Shown here one piece after another: positions 1 through 7,240 of a DNA stretch of 64,000 nucleotides (its first letter is position 1; each line of letters begins with the position of its first letter). Both the position numbers and the translations under genes were made by a program. Source of the stretch: Antedon mediterranea (lineage: Eukaryota > Echinodermata > Crinoidea > Comatulida > Antedonidae); contig NC_092675.1 of the NCBI RefSeq assembly GCF_964355755.1, positions 14,089,312 through 14,153,311 on the forward strand, read 5' to 3'. Under the pieces are notes generated by a model, which ran no database searches, was not told where the DNA came from, and worked only from the letters and a program-made list of their open reading frames with translations.

Positions 1-88
1 CAAAGTGCTTAGAATAGCTTCAAATCGCATTTGGAGACGTTTTAGACCATTTTGTGCATTTCGATGAAACTTGGTTACACAAAAACAT

Positions 89-165
89 CAAAGTGCTTAA
101 AATCACATTATAAATCGTTTTAGACCATTTTGAGCATTTCGACAAAACTTTTTCACACAAAATAC
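89..165 (+). repeat. B/C hybrid satellite monomer (77 bp)
   Basis: The first half is class B (GCTTAAAATCACATTATAAATCG) and the second half is class C (CATTTCGACAAAACTTTTTCAC, then ACAAAATAC). The class C monomer normally expected next is missing, so this looks like an exchange inside the shared core between a B and the following C. The same hybrid recurs near 3322, 19103, 37424, 38876, 46166, 56226, 56479, 61356, 63658 and 63911, so it was amplified as part of larger units. Confidence 0.85.
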
Positions 166-253
166 AAAAGTGCTTAGAATAGCTTCAAATCGCATTTGGA
201 GACGTTTTAGACCATTTTGTGATTTTCGAAAAAACTTTTTAACATAAAAACAC

Positions 254-331
254 CAAAGTGCTTAGAATAGCTTCAAATCGTATTTTAGACCATTTTGAGA
301 TTTTCGAAAAAACTTGGTTACACAAAAATAT
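254..331 (+). repeat. Class A monomer with 10-bp internal deletion
   Basis: The monomer is 78 bp instead of 88 bp. Normal A reads CGTATTTGGAGACGTTTTAGACC, and here CGTATTTTAGACC, which fits a deletion between runs of T. The same form occurs at the paralogous positions near 3487 and 19268. It helps show that the left flanks of both element copies and the empty site near 19.7 kb descend from one segment. Confidence 0.85.
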
Positions 332-408
332 CAAAGTGCTTAAAATCACATTATAAACCGTTTTAGACCATTTTGAGCATTTCGATAACACTTTTCACAC
401 AAAAACAT
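332..408 (+). repeat. Satellite monomer class B, example (77 bp)
   Basis: Class B lacks the CTTCAAATCGC region of class A. It reads CAAAGTGCTTAAAATCACATT, then ATAAACCG, the shared TTTTAGACCATTTTG core, and GAGCATTTCGATAACAC before a CACACAAAAACAT tail. There are two subtypes. One starts GCTTAAAATCAC, has ATAACACTTTTC, and follows an A monomer ending in GGTTACAC or GATTACAC. The other starts GCTTAGAATCAC, has ATAACAATTTTC, and follows an A monomer ending in GTTAACATAAAAACAC. Confidence 0.95.
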
Positions 409-495
409 CAAAGAGCACAAAATAGCTTAATATCGTATTTAAAAACGTTTTAGACCATTTTGAGCATTTCGACAAAACTTTTTCACACAAAACAC
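409..495 (+). repeat. Satellite monomer class C, example (87 bp)
   Basis: Class C begins CAAAGAGCACAAAATAGC, continues TTAATATCGTATTTAAAAACG and the shared core, and ends GACAAAACTTTTTCACACAAAACAC. It nearly always follows a B monomer. The TTAA in its first third is the exact target site used by the mobile element. Subtypes differ at AAAACGTTTT against AAAATGTTTT, and at CATTTCGACAAAAC against CATTTAGACAAAAC or CATTTAGATAAAAC. Confidence 0.95.
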
Positions 496-680
496 CAAAG
501 TGCTTAGAATAGCTTCAAATCGCATTTGGAGACGTTTTAGACCAATTTGTGCATTTCGATGAAACTTGATTACACACAAAAACATCAAAGTGCTTAAAAT
601 CACATTATAAACCGTTTTAGACCATTTTGAGCATTTCGATAACACTTTTCACACAAAAACATCAAAGAGCACAAAATAGC

Positions 681-684
681 TTAA
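681..684. repeat. TTAA target-site duplication, left, copy 1
   Basis: Uninterrupted satellite reads AGCTTAATATCG at this point, for example at 19693-19704. Here AGCTTAA is followed directly by the element end AATGGATATG. The matching TTAA is at 2989-2992. Confidence 0.9.
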
Positions 685-699
685 AATGGATATGAAAGG
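685..699 (+). repeat. Left terminal inverted repeat, copy 1
   Basis: AATGGATATGAAAGG is the perfect reverse complement of 2974-2988. Similarity continues a few bases inward with a mismatch (ATT against GTT). A subterminal inverted pair follows, with AAAGGATT near 694 and AATCCTTT near 731. Confidence 0.9.
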
Positions 700-951
700 A
701 TTTTAAAATTTCACAAAAAGGACTTTGTATGAATCCTTTTAATGTTAATAAACAGCACACAAAAAATTAGATTCAAATACCTAGTAGAAATTGAGAAATA
801 AACAAATTAAATTTTGGTATAAAACGTCCGCAAAATGGCCGACCAACTGGCACGCCATCTTAATTTTTATGAACGTTCTATACGCACGTACGAGATCGTC
901 AAATTTAGAGTTTGAAACACCCGGGGTTGTAGCCACGGCAGCAGTCGTTTT

Positions 952-987
952 GTGATTGGTTAATGAATTTTAATACAGTCCAATCAC
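952..987. promoter_or_regulatory. Inverted pair of CCAAT boxes, copy 1
   Basis: GTGATTGG at 952-959 and CCAATCAC at 980-987 form perfect 8-bp inverted arms around an AT-rich spacer of 20 bp. ATTGG and CCAAT are the core of NF-Y sites in animal promoters. GC-rich DNA with CpGs follows (CGCCTTGTCTCGTTCGCGG). This fits the 5' end of a captured transcription unit that reads rightward into the splice donor at 1376. There is no direct evidence of transcription. Confidence 0.45.
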
Positions 988-1111
988 CGCCTTGTCTCGT
1001 TCGCGGACTGTGTGGTGTAAACAAAATAAACAAACCCATGCTACACGAGACTCGCGTGTTGCAAGCTCCCTGTTGCTAAAATATCGATATTTCACAAATC
1101 AATAAAAAGTT

Positions 1112-1195
1112 ATGTCTGCAAAGATTGTACGTGAAAAGAAGAAAGTGTGTATTTGTACTTCTCACACTAAACCACTCACGCAGACTACAAATTAG
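1112..1195 (+). other. Very short open frame inside element copy 1
   Basis: An ATG opens 27 codons to TAG. The start of the peptide is MSAKIVREKKKVCICTSH, which is lysine-rich with two cysteines. It lies between the CCAAT pair and the splice donor, so it could be an upstream frame or a remnant of a first exon. The length is within chance expectation and I recognise no family. An identical frame is at 4345-4428. Confidence 0.15.
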
Positions 1196-1253
1196 GCTAG
1201 GTCTAGTAGACTATAGTTTCTTCTAAATTCGCTAGTAGTAGGCTAGGCCTACA

Positions 1254-1270
1254 CATGGAGTTACTCCATG
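1254..1270. repeat. Perfect 8-bp-arm hairpin, copy 1
   Basis: CATGGAGT and ACTCCATG flank a single T and form a perfect inverted repeat. A second short frame starts inside it: ATG at 1255, 29 codons to TAG at 1342-1344. Copy 2 has the same hairpin at 4487-4503. Confidence 0.8.
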
Positions 1271-1369
1271 GCCTACAGTACAAGAGAGTAGCAGTCGCCG
1301 GTCCACCGACGAACCTCCAGGAAGTGGACAAGGCGCGGGCGTAGACGTATGTAAAAGGCGACGTAAATA

Positions 1370-1382
1370 AAAAAGGTAAGCT
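1370..1382 (+). other. Splice-donor-like site without a partner, copy 1
   Basis: The sequence AAAAG then GTAAGC, with the GT at 1376-1377, is a close match to a eukaryotic 5' splice site. In copy 2 the same donor faces a strong acceptor 269 bp downstream. In copy 1 the acceptor and everything after it up to 1448 are missing, so this donor has no evident partner. Confidence 0.45.
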
Positions 1383-1906
1383 TGTGTTGAACTTGTTTTT
1401 GGCTCTGACTTTTGTTATTGACTAATATAGTAATATAATAATACTAAGACTGTAACCCTAGCACTCGCGTCTAAAGAATTCTATTATGCATATTTTACTA
1501 TTCTTCATAAATATTTAGTTCTGTAATTTTAATTGTCTGCGCTCATTCTATACTTGGTGTCTTAGTATACTGCATAAATGTATCGTGCAAGCATGATCCA
1601 AGTAGCATCTATTATAAAGTACTCTGGGTATCTTTCTATTCACCTGAAAAAAGGAAAATGAATAAGCACATGTTTATCTGCCCTCAAAACAAAATAATAA
1701 TTTAGTATAATGTATTATGTAGGTTTGATCAACAGTTTAAAATAGCAATGCTCAGTATCTGTTACCTTAATATTATAATTTTACTCTAACATTTGCGCTT
1801 CCATTCCAATCAATAAATACATTTGCTTATCCCGTCCATCAATTATCATAATTGCACTCCAATTATAGACCTGTAGGTAGGTAAAAATACAAATGAATTG
1901 TTTATT

Positions 1907-1940
1907 TACTGTATACTGTACTGTATATTGTACTGTATAT
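1907..1940. repeat. Short TACTGTA tandem repeat, copy 1
   Basis: Units of TACTGTA and TACTGTATAT are repeated several times with small variations. The same run is at 5753-5786 in copy 2. It is a simple repeat with no evident function. Confidence 0.75.
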
Positions 1941-2312
1941 GATACAAGCTGAAATACCCCTAACTAGGCCTGGCCTGTTATAACCTTTATTACTACATTA
2001 GAGAAAATCCAACTCTATTCATTTTATTGGGAATCATAATACAGTATTTAGTATTCAGTGTTGCCTAGCCTACTAGCTAGTAGGGCGGCATGTAATAACA
2101 AAAAAATATTTTAATAATACGTTAGTCAGGACACTACAGCACACAACAATATTATTAATAAACGTACTTATAAATAATGTGTATATACATAATACAGTAA
2201 CACAATTGTGCCTACCATTAACACCCTCAACGATACATCAAGGAGCATACGCTCTCAGCTCACCTCTGGCCGGGCGACTAAACACCGTATCCAGCAGTCA
2301 TCACTACTAAAA

Positions 2313-2338
2313 AGGCCTAGGCCTAGGCCTAGCTAGCT
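2313..2338. repeat. (AGGCCT)3 palindromic run, copy 1
   Basis: Three AGGCCT units at 2313-2330 are followed by AGCTAGCT. Both parts are self-complementary. AGGCCTA words are scattered through the element (near 1244, 1970 and 2065), suggesting a genome-wide word preference in this species. The copy 2 equivalent is 6159-6184. Confidence 0.8.
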
Positions 2339-2394
2339 CCAGGCCATGGCATTGTCAAACACCATTTACTCGTCCAACCGTTTCTTCAAAACGA

Positions 2395-2414
2395 TGTTAA
2401 CACCCGTGTTAACA
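2395..2414. repeat. 9-bp-arm palindrome with GTTAAC cores, copy 1
   Basis: GTTAACAC and GTGTTAAC are separated by CC, with one further T/A pair outside, giving 9-bp arms. The copy 2 equivalent is 6241-6260. Both GTTAAC cores match the GTTAAC found in most class A satellite monomers, which may be chance. Confidence 0.8.
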
Positions 2415-2569
2415 AGACGATGTGGACGAATTTCCATCAATTTCAGTTAATTACAACGAAATAATAATAAAATGAATGTTTCAATAATACGTGTATAATA
2501 AATAGCGAAATAAACATCGCTCGCGAGGAGGGTCGAGAGAGAGGCCAAGGTGGTCGACTCTGTGATTCT

Positions 2570-2581
2570 CACGCATGCGCA
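2570..2581. promoter_or_regulatory. NRF1-like site, copy 1
   Basis: CACGCATGCGCA matches the NRF1 consensus core GCATGCGC, with 10 of 12 positions equal to the ideal palindrome. It sits beside a GC-rich stretch at 2517-2560 with several CpGs. NRF1 sites are typical of animal CpG-rich promoters, so this may be a second promoter fragment, possibly facing left. The copy 2 equivalent is 6416-6427. Confidence 0.5.
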
Positions 2582-2832
2582 AAATAACTCCGTGTACCCA
2601 GCAAGATAGGCATTTGGCTATGAATTTCGTAAAAGATGGCCTTGAAAAACGAAATTAAAATCCGTTTTAAAAAAAACTTGGTTGATAATATGAATTAATT
2701 TTATTCGATTAGGCTAACATACTTATCCAAGAATAAAAATATCAAAGCAATAAGTAATTACTACCATGCTTTTGCATCAATCAATGATTTACTGCTAAAT
2801 TCCTATCTCTGTAATACAAAAATAACTTTTAG

Positions 2833-2840
2833 TGACGTCA
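2833..2840. promoter_or_regulatory. Perfect CRE-like palindrome, copy 1
   Basis: TGACGTCA is the full palindromic cAMP-response element bound by CREB/ATF factors, here in the wider palindrome GTGACGTCAC. It lies about 150 bp inside the right end of the element. The copy 2 equivalent is 6679-6686. Function is inferred from the motif only. Confidence 0.45.
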
Positions 2841-2973
2841 CAAAAAGTTTTTCACAGGTTTCTCAGGGGCGTTTTGAGGGCGTTGTCGTCCTCCAAAACA
2901 TTAAGTATGACTATGGCAAGCTTAAAACTGATTGATCTACACGTTGAGCCAATAAAATGATATTGCTAGGAAC

Positions 2974-2988
2974 CCTTTCATATCCATT
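2974..2988 (-). repeat. Right terminal inverted repeat, copy 1
   Basis: CCTTTCATATCCATT is the perfect complement of 685-699 and directly precedes the TTAA at 2989-2992. Confidence 0.9.
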
Positions 2989-3917
2989 TTAATATCGTAT
3001 TTAAAAACGTTTTAGACCATTTTGAGCATTTAGACAAAACTTTTTCACACAAAACACCAAAGTGCTTAGAATAGCTTCAAATCGCATTTGGAGACGTTTT
3101 AGACCATTTTGTGATTTTCAAAAAAACTTGTTAACATAAAAACACCAAAGTGCTTAGAATAGCTTCAAATCGTATTTGGAGACGTTTTAGACCATTTTGT
3201 GATTTTCGAAAAAACTTGTTAACATAAAAACACCAAAGTGCTTAGAATAGCTTCAAATCGCATTTGGAGACGTTTTAGACCATTTTGTGCATTTCGATGA
3301 AACTTGGTTACACAAAAACATCAAAGTGCTTAAAATCACATTATAAATCGTTTTAGACCATTTTGAGCATTTCGACAAAACTTTTTCACACAAAATACAA
3401 AAGTGCTTAGAATAGCTTCAAATCGCATTTGGAGACGTTTTAGACCATTTTGTGATTTTCGAAAAAACTTTTTAACATAAAAACACCAAAGTGCTTAGAA
3501 TAGCTTCAAATCGTATTTTAGACCATTTTGAGATTTTCGAAAAAACTTGGTTACACAAAAATATCAAAGTGCTTAAAATCACATTATAAACCGTTTTAGA
3601 CCATTTTGAGCATTTCGATAACACTTTTCACACAAAAACATCAAAGAGCACAAAATAGCTTAATATCGTATTTAAAAACGTTTTAGACCATTTTGAGCAT
3701 TTCGACAAAACTTTTTCACACAAAACACCAAAGTGCTTAGAATAGCTTCAAATCGCATTTGGAGACGTTTTAGACCAATTTGTGCATTTCGATGAAACTT
3801 GATTACACACAAAAACATCAAAGTGCTTAAAATCACATTATAAACCGTTTTAGACCATTTTGAGCATTTCGATAACACTTTTCACACAAAAACATCAAAG
3901 AGCACAAAATAGCTTAA
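2989..3917. repeat. Satellite between the two element copies (929 bp)
   Basis: This segment starts with TTAA at 2989-2992 and resumes the interrupted class C monomer (TATCGTATTTAAAAACG). Its first part, up to about 3269, matches the right flank of copy 2 at 6835-7115. Its remainder, from 3234, matches the window start at 1-684. The crossover that duplicated the element therefore lies at or before about 3270, in A monomers. The TTAA at 3914-3917 closes it. Confidence 0.93.
3146..3233 (+). repeat. Satellite monomer class A, example (88 bp)
   Basis: This is an example of the commonest monomer. Landmarks in order are CAAAGTGCTTAGAATAG, the dyad CAAATCGCATTTG (here with CGT in place of CGC), GACGTTTTAGACCATTTTG, the palindrome TTTTCGAAAA, and GTTAAC followed by ATAAAAACAC. 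Many variants occur elsewhere: GACGGTTT with GATTTTGAAAA, GGAAACG, AATCACATTT, CACGAAAG, and a tail of GCATTTCGATGAAACTTG. The plus strand was chosen arbitrarily because no biological polarity is known. Confidence 0.95.
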
Positions 3918-3932
3918 AATGGATATGAAAGG
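3918..3932 (+). repeat. Left terminal inverted repeat, copy 2
   Basis: AATGGATATGAAAGG is identical to the left end of copy 1 and lies immediately after TTAA at 3914-3917. Confidence 0.9.
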
Positions 3933-4184
3933 ATTTTAAAATTTCACAAAAAGGACTTTGTATGAATCCTTTTAATGTTAATAAACAGCACACAAAAAAT
4001 TAGATTCAAATACCTAGTAGAAATTGAGAAATAAACAAATTAAATTTTGGTATAAAACGTCCGCAAAATGGCCGACCAACTGGCACGCCATCTTAATTTT
4101 TATGAACGTTCTATACGCACGTACGAGATCGTCAAATTTAGAGTTTGAAACACCCGGGGTTGTAGCCACGGCAGCAGTCGTTTT

Positions 4185-4220
4185 GTGATTGGTTAATGAA
4201 TTTTAATACAGTCCAATCAC
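4185..4220. promoter_or_regulatory. Inverted pair of CCAAT boxes, copy 2
   Basis: GTGATTGG at 4185-4192 and CCAATCAC at 4213-4220 are the same inverted pair as in copy 1. They lie about 390 bp upstream of the splice donor at 4609. In this copy the downstream acceptor and polyadenylation signal are intact, so this is the better candidate promoter of the two. Confidence 0.45.
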
Positions 4221-4344
4221 CGCCTTGTCTCGTTCGCGGACTGTGTGGTGTAAACAAAATAAACAAACCCATGCTACACGAGACTCGCGTGTTGCAAGCT
4301 CCCTGTTGCTAAAATATCGATATTTCACAAATCAATAAAAAGTT

Positions 4345-4428
4345 ATGTCTGCAAAGATTGTACGTGAAAAGAAGAAAGTGTGTATTTGTACTTCTCACAC
4401 TAAACCACTCACGCAGACTACAAATTAG
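4345..4428 (+). other. Very short open frame inside element copy 2
   Basis: This 27-codon frame is identical to that at 1112-1195. It would lie in the first exon of the inferred transcript. It is too short to support a function. Confidence 0.15.
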
Positions 4429-4608
4429 GCTAGGTCTAGTAGACTATAGTTTCTTCTAAATTCGCTAGTAGTAGGCTAGGCCTACACATGGAGTTACTCC
4501 ATGGCCTACAGTACAAGAGAGTAGCAGTCGCCGGTCCACCGACGAACCTCCAGGAAGTGGACAAGGCGCGGGCGTAGACGTATGTAAAAGGCGACGTAAA
4601 TAAAAAAG

Positions 4609-4877
4609 GTAAGCTTGTGTTGAACTTGTTTTTGGCTCTGACTTTTGTTATTGACTAATATAGTAATATAATAATACTAATAATTAAAGTAGGCCTAGAG
4701 CAGAGGAGGTGAGGCCGAGAGGATTATTATAGTTTAGTTAGTAACTGTAGTGTAATTAAATAATAACCTCTTTCTGTTTGTTACCAAGTCATAAAATATA
4801 ATACTATAGGGCCTAGAGGTAGGATTGAATAAAAATAATAGTACATTTTCATCCATTTATTGGTCTTATCTTTGCAG
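4609..4877 (+). other. Putative intron of captured transcription unit, copy 2
   Basis: The donor AAAAG|GTAAGC has its GT at 4609. The acceptor at 4862-4877 is pyrimidine-rich and ends TTTGCAG, with the AG at 4876-4877. The 269-bp length is a normal size for an animal intron. Joining the flanks gives a phase-1 junction and a frame that ends within about 12 codons. The same frame has a TAG upstream in exon 1 (4575-4577), so any protein is already broken or the transcript is noncoding. The call rests on motif quality alone. Confidence 0.4.
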
Positions 4878-5293
4878 ATTTATGGAATCAACAGTACATG
4901 AGATGGCTTTGAAGAACTGTAATAGTACTAGTAATAAAATTGTAAACATCAAATTATATGGCAGAAATAGTGTGTGGAATGAATTTTATTGAACAAATGT
5001 ATCATAATGAGTTTGGAACAAGCAGGATTTTTCAAACAGGACATAAATTACTTTTGAGACCTGAGTGATACATTTTAATTCTATCAACACCAGCCAGCTC
5101 CATCATATTCAAGAGATGGATTCTTTCATAAATGTCCATTGTACATAGTATTTGGCTAAATAAATAAAAAAAGAAGTACAGTAGTGGTTTATTTGTTTAT
5201 ATACCCAGACCCATTTAATGGTTAAAAACAAACACTATATGATGCACTGCTACTAGTGTACTGTCTGGTAGTACATTACCATAGTTACAGTAT
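4681..5293. other. 613-bp segment present only in element copy 2
   Basis: Copy 1 reads directly from CTAA (1447) to GACTG (1448), and copy 2 has 613 bp between the same points. The segment ends show no inverted repeats, no target duplication and no microhomology, so a deletion from copy 1 is more likely than an insertion into copy 2. It carries the putative splice acceptor, exon 2 and polyadenylation signals, so copy 1 lost the 3' half of the transcription unit. Confidence 0.75.
4878..5168 (+). pseudogene. Putative 3' exon with polyadenylation signals
   Basis: The stretch begins right after the acceptor AG. It contains a 36-codon frame at 4882-4992 starting MESTVHEMALKNC, with no family I recognise. 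It ends with two overlapping AATAAA signals at 5159-5164 and 5163-5168. The frame obtained by splicing to exon 1 differs and is short. It could be the 3' end of a captured host gene, a noncoding RNA, or chance motifs in AT-rich DNA. It is absent from copy 1. Confidence 0.3.
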
Positions 5294-5752
5294 GACTGTA
5301 ACCCTAGCACTCGCGTCTAAAGAATTCTATTATGCATATTTTACTATTCTTCATAAATATTTAGTTCTGTAATTTTAATTGTCTGCGCTCATTCTATACT
5401 TGGTGTCTTAGTATACTGCATAAATGTATCGTGCAAGCATGATCCAAGTAGCATCTATTATAAAGTACTCTGGGTATCTTTCTATTCACCTGAAAAAAGG
5501 AAAATGAATAAGCACATGTTTATCTGCCCTCAAAACAAAATAATAATTTAGTATAATGTATTATGTAGGTTTGATCAACAGTTTAAAATAGCAATGCTCA
5601 GTATCTGTTACCTTAATATTATAATTTTACTCTAACATTTGCGCTTCCATTCCAATCAATAAATACATTTGCTTATCCCGTCCATCAATTATCATAATTG
5701 CACTCCAATTATAGACCTGTAGGTAGGTAAAAATACAAATGAATTGTTTATT

Positions 5753-5786
5753 TACTGTATACTGTACTGTATATTGTACTGTATAT
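5753..5786. repeat. Short TACTGTA tandem repeat, copy 2
   Basis: This is the same simple repeat as at 1907-1940 in copy 1. Confidence 0.75.
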
Positions 5787-6158
5787 GATACAAGCTGAAA
5801 TACCCCTAACTAGGCCTGGCCTGTTATAACCTTTATTACTACATTAGAGAAAATCCAACTCTATTCATTTTATTGGGAATCATAATACAGTATTTAGTAT
5901 TCAGTGTTGCCTAGCCTACTAGCTAGTAGGGCGGCATGTAATAACAAAAAAATATTTTAATAATACGTTAGTCAGGACACTACAGCACACAACAATATTA
6001 TTAATAAACGTACTTATAAATAATGTGTATATACATAATACAGTAACACAATTGTGCCTACCATTAACACCCTCAACGATACATCAAGGAGCATACGCTC
6101 TCAGCTCACCTCTGGCCGGGCGACTAAACACCGTATCCAGCAGTCATCACTACTAAAA

Positions 6159-6184
6159 AGGCCTAGGCCTAGGCCTAGCTAGCT
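6159..6184. repeat. (AGGCCT)3 palindromic run, copy 2
   Basis: This is the same palindromic run as at 2313-2338, with three AGGCCT units followed by AGCTAGCT. Confidence 0.8.
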
Positions 6185-6415
6185 CCAGGCCATGGCATTG
6201 TCAAACACCATTTACTCGTCCAACCGTTTCTTCAAAACGATGTTAACACCCGTGTTAACAAGACGATGTGGACGAATTTCCATCAATTTCAGTTAATTAC
6301 AACGAAATAATAATAAAATGAATGTTTCAATAATACGTGTATAATAAATAGCGAAATAAACATCGCTCGCGAGGAGGGTCGAGAGAGAGGCCAAGGTGGT
6401 CGACTCTGTGATTCT

Positions 6416-6427
6416 CACGCATGCGCA
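6416..6427. promoter_or_regulatory. NRF1-like site, copy 2
   Basis: CACGCATGCGCA is identical to 2570-2581 and lies next to the same CpG-bearing stretch. Confidence 0.5.
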
Positions 6428-6678
6428 AAATAACTCCGTGTACCCAGCAAGATAGGCATTTGGCTATGAATTTCGTAAAAGATGGCCTTGAAAAACGAAA
6501 TTAAAATCCGTTTTAAAAAAAACTTGGTTGATAATATGAATTAATTTTATTCGATTAGGCTAACATACTTATCCAAGAATAAAAATATCAAAGCAATAAG
6601 TAATTACTACCATGCTTTTGCATCAATCAATGATTTACTGCTAAATTCCTATCTCTGTAATACAAAAATAACTTTTAG

Positions 6679-6686
6679 TGACGTCA
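6679..6686. promoter_or_regulatory. Perfect CRE-like palindrome, copy 2
   Basis: TGACGTCA is identical to 2833-2840 in copy 1. Confidence 0.45.
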
Positions 6687-6819
6687 CAAAAAGTTTTTCA
6701 CAGGTTTCTCAGGGGCGTTTTGAGGGCGTTGTCGTCCTCCAAAACATTAAGTATGACTATGGCAAGCTTAAAACTGATTGATCTACACGTTGAGCCAATA
6801 AAATGATATTGCTAGGAAC

Positions 6820-6834
6820 CCTTTCATATCCATT
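6820..6834 (-). repeat. Right terminal inverted repeat, copy 2
   Basis: CCTTTCATATCCATT is the perfect complement of 3918-3932 and is followed by TTAA at 6835-6838. Confidence 0.9.
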
Positions 6835-7240
6835 TTAATATCGTATTTAAAAACGTTTTAGACCATTTTGAGCATTTAGACAAAACTTTTTCACACAAAA
6901 CACCAAAGTGCTTAGAATAGCTTCAAATCGCATTTGGAGACGTTTTAGACCATTTTGTGATTTTCAAAAAAACTTGTTAACATAAAAACACCAAAGTGCT
7001 TAGAATAGCTTCAAATCGTATTTGGAGACGTTTTAGACCATTTTGTGATTTTCGAAAAAACTTGTTAACATAAAAACACCAAAGTGCTTAGAATAGCTTC
7101 AAATCGCATTTGGAGATATTTTAGACCAATTTGTGATTTTCGAAAAAAACTTGTCAACATAAAAACACCAAAGTGTTTAGAATAGCTTCAAATCGCATTT
7201 GGAGACGTTTTAGACCAATTTGTGATTTTCGAAAAAACTT
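6835..7240. repeat. Satellite right flank of element copy 2
   Basis: The interrupted class C monomer resumes and A monomers follow, including variants with GACATTTTAGACCAATTTG and CTTGTCAAC. The block aligns to 19695-20100 at a constant offset of 12860. It is therefore the continuation of the same ancestral segment that lacks the element at 19.7 kb. Confidence 0.92.

Larger units (their letters stand above)
1..684. repeat. Satellite block left of element copy 1
   Basis: This block consists of A, B, C and hybrid monomers and ends in the TTAA target site at 681-684. It includes a 77-bp B/C hybrid at 89-165, a 10-bp-shortened A monomer at 254-331, a B at 332-408 and a C at 409-495. It appears identical at a constant offset of 3233 to 3234-3917. 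It also matches 19015-19698, where the array continues with no insertion. Short open frames on the minus strand here are by-products of the repeat and not genes. Confidence 0.97.
685..2988. mobile_element. Non-autonomous TTAA-target DNA transposon, copy 1 (2304 bp)
   Basis: The element has perfect 15-bp terminal inverted repeats, AATGGATATGAAAGG at the left and its complement at the right, and is flanked by TTAA on both sides. The interior is unlike the satellite, with CpG-bearing GC-rich patches, AGGCCT repeats, CCAAT boxes, an NRF1-like site and a CRE. The longest open frames I could read are a few dozen codons, so there is no transposase and the element must have moved in trans. TTAA targets are known for piggyBac and, as I recall, Sola3 families. 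The ends do not show the CCC start usual for piggyBac, so the superfamily is left open. Compared with copy 2 it lacks 613 bp at 1447/1448. Confidence 0.88.
3918..6834. mobile_element. Non-autonomous TTAA-target DNA transposon, copy 2 (2917 bp)
   Basis: This is the longer copy, with the same 15-bp inverted ends at 3918-3932 and 6820-6834 and TTAA at 3914-3917 and 6835-6838. The left part to 4680 aligns to copy 1 at a constant offset of 3233, and the right part from 5294 at a constant offset of 3846. There is therefore no net length change other than the 613-bp segment at 4681-5293, and I saw no substitutions in the stretches compared. No transposase frame is present. It contains a plausible two-exon transcription unit reading rightward: CCAAT pair at 4185-4220, donor at 4609, acceptor ending 4877, and polyadenylation signals at 5159-5168. 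Confidence 0.9.

Noticed and set aside
439-645. Open frame of about 68 codons on the minus strand, repeated at 3672-3878, 19453-19659, 37014-37220 and, in variant form, near 48838, 51736 and 60964
   Set aside because: It lies wholly in satellite monomers, spans unit boundaries, and recurs only where the same higher-order segment recurs. It has no independent coding signal. The copies are useful only as markers of segment identity.
1255-1344. 29-codon frame starting MELLHGLQYKRVAVAG, followed in frame by a short readable stretch up to the donor at 1376
   Set aside because: It has some protein-like feel but is short and interrupted by TAG at 1342-1344. I recognise no family, so it is not listed as a gene.
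4681-5293. The 613-bp segment as a separate nested transposon
   Set aside because: No inverted ends and no duplicated target bases are present at its borders.
685-6834. Two long terminal repeats of a retroelement flanking a 929-bp interior
   Set aside because: The two copies each have their own inverted ends and TTAA duplications, the interior is ordinary satellite, and there is no primer-binding site, polypurine tract or coding region.
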